Source: Cyrtodaria siliqua
Lineage: Eukaryota > Mollusca > Bivalvia > Adapedonta > Hiatellidae
NCBI GenBank assembly: GCA_037043455.1
Contig: JAWPHD010010985.1
Span: 1 to 64,000, forward strand
Direction: 5' to 3'
DNA: 64,000 bases
The notes beneath the pieces are model-generated. The model made no database searches, had not been told where the DNA came from, and saw only the letters and a list, made by a program, of their open reading frames with translations. The position numbers and the translations under genes were made by a program. Shown piece after piece: positions 59,601 through 64,000 of this stretch. Every line of letters begins with the position of its first letter. Within the stretch, counting starts at the first letter, position 1.

Positions 59601-61427
59601 GACGGAACTCAGGCTGTTTTCCACAGTCAAAAACAGGAAATTAACGTTATGTTGAGTACTTTCCTTGTTTTTATCCATTGCCTAAAATAGTTAAGATCGC
59701 TGTGGTAGAATGTCTTAAAGAATGCTACAGGACTTTCTAAACGGGTAAATACACAGTAATGCACTGAATCGTATAATAAACAACTATTGTCTTGAAACTA
59801 TTATTTTTTTAAATGTAAAGGTTTAAAAACGATATACTTTTATTAAAATGCAGATTACATCTACCTACCCAGATTTAGCAAAATTGGTCCAATATGTCAT
59901 AAGCTTCTTTGAGAATGTTTTCTCGTGCGATGTATAACGTTTGGTTGCGTCCAGTGGTTCCCCAAACACATACATAATCTCATCGGCGTGAAGGACACCT
60001 GTCCAATTCGGCCAGGGATGGACGCTTGAACGCTGATCGAAAACATAATAAAACACATTCATTCCCGCCGAGGCGTAATGCTGAGCAAAGTCTATTGTAG
60101 GACAGATAAAATTAAAGTCGCCAACCGCCATGTCTATTTGCGCAATGTTGCTTTTCTGGTCATCCGGATTAATCCAGTTCCGGTAATGAAACTTTATCGC
60201 CTCCATTCCAAAAGAGTTTAACATGTTCGGGTAATACGGGTGGTAGCGAAACATATCGTCTATTAATAAATCGAACTGATTCTGACTTATCTGAGGTTCG
60301 GAATGTATACTAAATATCTCCTGTTCATAGTACAACAACCAGTAATTTGCTTCTTGCGTATTATGACCTAATAACATCGGACATTTTTTAAAATTGTTTG
60401 TTTGTAAAGATTTCTCCGGAGATTCAGTCAGAAACGCACCGTCCACGATAGGCACAAACGGGAATCTTACCACGCCGTATATTATTGTTTCATATTCTTT
60501 GGTAAATATCAATTCAGCTGGTTTGTTGCGTAAGCATTCCACCATTTCTAGCACGTGATCCGTATCCTGATTACAGCCAATCAAACGAGCTAATTTCAAG
60601 GCCCTACGTTTTGCTTCCTTGTCCGGAAGAACTGCCCATGCTGCGTGAGGAGCACCGCTTTGTAATATTGTCCGTTGAAACTTACTTCGACTCAACGGCG
60701 ACAGCATATGCATTCCAACACTTGCGGCGCCCGCACTTTCACCAAATAGTGTAATAGAACCCGGATCCCCTCCGAAACTGATTATATTTTGCTGCACCCA
60801 TTCTAAAGCCATAACTTGATCAAACATGCCGGCATTTCCCGGTGCCTCCCTGTGAAAAAGCGATAGGAAGCCCAGGGCCCCGACTCTGTATTGCATAGAT
60901 ACTACGATGACATCGTTTTCGGCTGCTATATACTTAGCATCATATATATCCAACGTGGAAGAACCTGTGGTGAAACCTCCACCAAATATCCATATCATAA
61001 CTGGCTTTTTTACAAATGGAGGAGTAGTTCTCGGTACCCACACATTTAAATACAAACAATCTTCAGTACGATTAGTGTTGGCATCCCACACTTTAGCGCC
61101 AGTATGATTAGGGAAAACCCCATCAAGACTTTGCCAGCAGGAATTCGGCTTTTTTGTTGCATTTAGGGTACCCGTCCATGGATCATTTTGAATTGGGTGC
61201 TTGAATCTTAAATCTCCAACAGGCGGTTTAGCGTAAGGGATTCCTAAAAAAACGTCGATTTCTTTATGATGTTCACCGACACTCATTCGGATGCCCTTCA
61301 CCTTGCCTTTTTTGATCTGTACAGTAGGTCCGAATCCGTTACTACCCTCCACTCCCACCACCACAAACAATATCCCAACCACACAGGCCCTGAATAGAAC
61401 CTCTCCAAAATCCATTTTCAATTTCAT
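53536..61427 (-). CDS. AChE: Acetylcholinesterase, T-type, three coding exons
   Basis: The spliced model has exons 61427-59869, 58449-58256 and 53675-53536 and predicts 630 residues. It is a secreted or anchored serine hydrolase that splits acetylcholine at synapses and in body fluids. Residues seen: signal peptide 1-28; oxyanion-hole GGG at 149-151; nucleophile Ser231 in FGESAGA; Glu359 in TQEANY; His480 in GVLHADEI; choline-site Trp114; acyl-pocket Phe322 and Phe324 in RFPFVP, which favours acetyl- over butyrylcholine; Cys97/Cys124 and Cys285/Cys298 as likely disulfides. Cholinesterases are normally about 580-620 residues, so the length fits. Both introns keep the frame and lie near the C-terminus, as in other animal cholinesterases. 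The terminal exon encodes the tetramerisation tail. A general carboxylesterase is less likely given the Trp, the Phe pair and the tail. Confidence 0.9.
53930..54100 (+). repeat. Degenerate tandem repeat, ~50 bp
   Basis: TATTACCAAGCAATAGTGTG-like units with TGTGTAACA and ACCATAT recur three to four times. Confidence 0.6.
54110..54580 (+). repeat. Dispersed repeat family D, copy 3 (AChE intron 2)
   Basis: Same blocks in the same order as copy 2; also a small palindrome GTGATCACTCGCAAGAGGCT near 54510. Confidence 0.6.
55187..55389. mobile_element. MITE with TTAACCC termini (copy 2, AChE intron 2)
   Basis: Begins TTAACCCTTAACTCGCTA, ends AGCGGTTAGGGTTAA; 203 bp. The centre folds: CATTGTAAACCCAGATCAGC pairs with GCTGATCAGGGTTTACAATG. 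Confidence 0.75.
55545..55695 (+). repeat. Dispersed GGGCTAG-rich element
   Basis: ACTAGCCCGAAGCCCGGGGC is followed by TCATTCGGGCTAG, AGTCGGGCTA and TTGGGCTAGTGAC. A compact element with alternating CTAGCCC/GGGCTAG; class unknown. Confidence 0.5.
56840..56912 (+). mobile_element. Retroelement tail block (AChE intron 2)
   Basis: GTCTCATGAACAGACTCAAT and CAGTCTGCTACTTTATTCTC, same block as at 7900, 14630 and 25434. Confidence 0.5.
57556..57650. repeat. Imperfect hairpin in AChE intron 2
   Basis: GTATGGTATCATTGAGTTAA + TTTAAACA pairs with TGTTTAAATTAACC...GATGAAACCATAC. Direct copies of TTTCCTGCG.C.AGAGTCAA flank the area at about 57527 and 57836. Confidence 0.6.
58256..58449 (-). CDS. AChE: Acetylcholinesterase exon 2: end of catalytic domain
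   Basis: Acceptor cttgtatttacag, donor gtaaat; phase 2 in, 1 out, 194 nt. It continues FAKSG with DPNKMPGELHLDEWPLYDN and contains VNECVFWKDYLP. This matches the cholinesterase C-terminal pattern (WPLY; Cys-x-Phe-Trp). Its Cys probably pairs with Cys442 of exon 1. Reading through the donor adds only Gly-Lys before a stop. Confidence 0.9.
58450..59868 (-). other. Acetylcholinesterase intron 1
   Basis: 1.4 kb intron. Apart from a SINE copy at 59372-59613 nothing is recognised. Confidence 0.7.
59372..59613 (-). mobile_element. SINE family 1 copy, 5'-truncated, in AChE intron 1
   Basis: The reverse complement contains GTGTTCTTGGGCAAGACACT, ATGGGGACGTAAACCGGGCG and the tail GGTTCCCGGATTCCTATGT. 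The tRNA head is missing. It is the best-preserved core and tail of the family in the window. Confidence 0.8.
59869..61427 (-). CDS. AChE: Acetylcholinesterase exon 1: signal peptide and catalytic domain
   Basis: An open frame of 519 codons plus two bases, ending TCTGG|gtaggt (phase 2). The ATG at 61427 is followed by a second ATG four codons later (MDFGEV); either gives a usable signal peptide. The exon holds all three catalytic residues. Reading through the donor stops at once after Ser-Gly, so splicing is needed to complete the fold. Confidence 0.92.
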
Positions 61428-62065
61428 TGTTTTGAGACATCAATAGTGAGCCAACCTGAAATAAAAACTTACCTATTAATTAACTGCTATATTGTGAAAC
61501 GGTTAATTTGTGATATGATATTTGTGAACTGATATGATATGTTGAAAAATAGATTGTTCTGTAACTGATATGTTGTATTAAGTTTGTTAATGATCTACCA
61601 CCTCAAGAAGAAAAATGCAGAGACAGACATATTTGATGATTCAATAATGACTACGTCTGACCGTGAAAGAATACAAACAAAAATCAACTTAGTCTCAAAC
61701 AAACAGAACCATGGGCAACGCAAAGTAAAACTGCTTATAGGAACATCTGAAAAGTTGTCCGACTTAAAGAGGCATTACCTATAACTACGTGAGCTCAATA
61801 TTTCTGCGTATTTATGTAAACATCGCAATTGTATGAGTATTGCGTGAAGAAACATGTGTTATTTTATTTTTCTATAATTTTTTGTTCATGATCAAAATAC
61901 AATCTTGCTTAAAAAGCTGCCTGCCTTTTATTCCATTCAAGTTGCCGGCGTTTTGCATTGTTTATGATTGGATCTGACATGCGCAATGCGCTTCAGTTTA
62001 GCAACACATGTCCGTAAATGGCTTCACTGAAACGATACGAACACTATCATTTCGTTATTATTGTA
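61428..62065. other. 5' flank of acetylcholinesterase
   Basis: AT-rich; no 5' untranslated exon, TATA box or initiator was identified with confidence. Confidence 0.4.
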
Positions 62066-62069
62066 TTCT

Positions 62070-62080
62070 GGTTGTTGTTG

Positions 62081-62112
<32 letters not shown>

Positions 62113-62126
62113 GGTGGTTGTGGTGG

Positions 62127-62160
<34 letters not shown>

Positions 62161-62293
62161 ATTATTGGTTATTATTGGTGGTGGCTGTGGTGGTGGTTGT
62201 GTTGTTGTTGGTGGTGGTGGTGGTGGTTGTGGTGGTGGTGGTGGTGTTAGTGTGTTGTTATCAGTATTATGATTATTATTATTATTATTATTT

Positions 62294-62326
<33 letters not shown>

Positions 62327-62330
62327 TCTA
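62070..62330 (+). repeat. Compound trinucleotide microsatellite
   Basis: Blocks of (GTT)n, (GGT)n, (GTT)n, (ATT)n, (GGT)n, (ATT)n and (AGT)n run together. All long frames in this stretch are artefacts of the triplet period. Confidence 0.95.
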
Positions 62331-63736
62331 AGACAACGTAGAGTCTGGGCTACTGTGTATACAGTGTTGAGACTGGTTTTTAACTTCCGGTTTCATTGCC
62401 TTATGAAAGTAATTCATATTTAAAACTGTGTTAAATATTTTAGGGATTAGTGATTTGTGGAACAACTTGTTTTAAGTCTGTCTTTTGTATGCTTTATTGG
62501 CAAATCGTTATGTTTGACACGTTTTCATTAGCACCGACATCTTTTTTTCCAGAACTTTTTGTTGACTGCAGAGACCGCACAACGCGGTCTGCTATTAATC
62601 TAGTAGTGAAAGTAGAAACAAATAAACAGTGAAAGGTTTGGATACTAAAATGGAAACAAGTCAAACATGTGGACGACCGTTATGGAGTATATGACAGTCT
62701 AGAAAAGTGAGCATTCTCTTGTTCTATTCTCTGTATGCGAAAATACTACCGAACCGTCTACATACGTGGGTTATGGTGCATATCAATGCGCGATGTGAAA
62801 GGACTTGTAGTATTTCGATAATTGATTCCAGGGGCGTACCTTTAGTGTTTTGGGTATACGAACGGGGGAGGGTGTGGGAGGTGGGTGTCTTTTTCCCGCT
62901 GGTGGGGGTGCGGGGCCTCCCCCGGGTCAATATTTTTTTTAAAAATTGAACCCAAAAAAGCAGTTTTGAGCGACTTAGATACGTATTTTGAAGCTATTCT
63001 AATTCTCCAAAGTCATTTCTTTTCTTTGATTTATTGAATTTTTATTCTATTCACTATATTATACTCCCCTCACCCTAACCCCACTTCTTAAACTGTGCTT
63101 ATTGGCTGCATGGTTACATGAAAATGACCTGTAAAGATGGTATAAACAATATCTAATAAAAAAATATAATAATTAAACAGTACATTAACAGGCACTCTTG
63201 TGTAATGAGCATATTGCAAAACATGGCATGGCCCTAAAGGATAGTCTCAGAATTATTCTTTGTCATTTCTAAATTGAAAAGTTGCATTTTCTTAATGGTC
63301 TCACATACAGAACCTGCTGAATAATGTTAATTAATTCATTTGAAGGCAGATTTTGAATACATACAAAAAACAGTGGCGTTTCGTGGTAAAATATGCTATT
63401 TGGACCCCTGAAAATCACAAATATCATTTTTGAGTAGATATTATTATCAAGATAGCTTCAACTGGTTGAAAATCACATGTTATTGATGAAATCAATTTAA
63501 AATCACTTTATTTGAAGCAAAAGATAGGGACGGTTGTCGAGATATGACATTTTGAAGATTCTGGATTTACGCGTAAAAACCGAAGGAATTTTGCTTTAGC
63601 CAAAGCTCTTTTAAGCCCTCATATTTTGTCGAAAAGGATTTTTTTCTAAAAGAGAATGACATCATTTCTCTCAGATCGAATGTATCAAACAATTTAGCCA
63701 GAAAAAAACAACTTCAGTCAGGTTTGAATGTCTCTT
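62331..63736. other. Non-coding stretch
   Basis: A G-rich block (GGGGGTGCGGGGCCTCCCCC, near 62905) follows CCAGGGGCGTACC; this may be part of a dispersed transposon end. Otherwise nothing recognised. Confidence 0.4.
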
Positions 63737-64000
63737 TAGAACAGACTACACCAATTACTAACCAGTAAGCAGGCAGGGAAAAATTTCCAGGGTAAATTCG
63801 GAGCTCAGTATTACACAGAATCTCTTAATTTTGTTTGGTTGTCAAGGTAAACAAATCAAAAAATCTTGCTAAAAAATTAAAATTCAACTTTTGAAGAGTA
63901 CTTATAAAAGTTAATACATATGTGTAATGTATTCATAATGTGTTGCATAATCAAAGAAAGAAGTATATTTTACATTTTCCTCATGTTTCTACATGCAAGT
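63737..64000 (+). repeat. Dispersed repeat family E, copy 2, cut by the window end
   Basis: Same sequence order as copy 1 up to CATGTTTCTACATGCAAGT, the last bases of the window. What follows in copy 1 (43930 on) may continue beyond the edge. Confidence 0.75.

Noticed and set aside
62008..62300. Frames rich in Val, Gly, Leu or Cys
   Set aside because: Translation of a compound trinucleotide microsatellite.

Overview
The window is eukaryotic, AT-rich nuclear DNA. It has spliced genes with GT-AG introns, tRNA-derived SINEs, foldback elements, LINE and reverse-transcriptase remnants, and many mini- and microsatellites. The repeat style (tRNA-headed SINEs with a shared core, shift-prone (ATTC)n tails, tandem blocks with GGCATAACTCTG-type units) and the two animal genes suggest a lophotrochozoan, most likely a bivalve mollusc. 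The taxonomic call is inference; no species is assigned.

Gene 1 (+ strand, coding exons 4500..29607) was assembled by hand from 16 exons whose splice sites and phases all agree. The sum is 7332 nt, which gives a predicted type I membrane protein of 2443 residues. It is a Notch-ligand (Delta/Serrate/LAG-2, DSL) type protein with an unusual double-headed plan: signal peptide, MNNL-like domain 1, degenerate DSL 1, a Jagged-like juxtamembrane domain 1, then MNNL-like domain 2, DSL 2, 45 EGF-like units in one 5.2 kb exon, juxtamembrane domain 2, one transmembrane helix and a short tail with an NPVY motif. Exons 2-7 and exons 8-14 have the same order and the same intron phases, except that the phase 1-1 EGF exon exists only in the second set. 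This points to an internal tandem duplication, or a fusion of two neighbouring DSL ligand genes.

Gene 2 (- strand, coding exons 61427..53536) is an acetylcholinesterase in three coding exons: a 1.56 kb exon with signal peptide, complete catalytic triad, oxyanion hole and acyl-pocket Phe-x-Phe; a small exon; and, after a 4.6 kb intron, a terminal exon for a T-type (WAT) amphiphilic tetramerisation tail ending near a cysteine. The predicted protein has 630 residues.

Layout: 1-4499 is upstream repeat-rich DNA, with a foldback element about 50 bp before the gene 1 start codon; 4500-29607 is gene 1, with introns full of retroelement remnants, SINEs, MITEs and a 2.1 kb minisatellite; 29.6-53.5 kb is a largely non-coding stretch with retroelement, TIR elements, a 24-bp VNTR and at most two weak candidate exons on the - strand; 53.5-61.4 kb is gene 2; 61.4-64 kb holds a compound microsatellite and a dispersed repeat cut by the window edge. 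The two genes are convergent and nothing in the sequence links their functions beyond both being cell-surface or secreted animal proteins.
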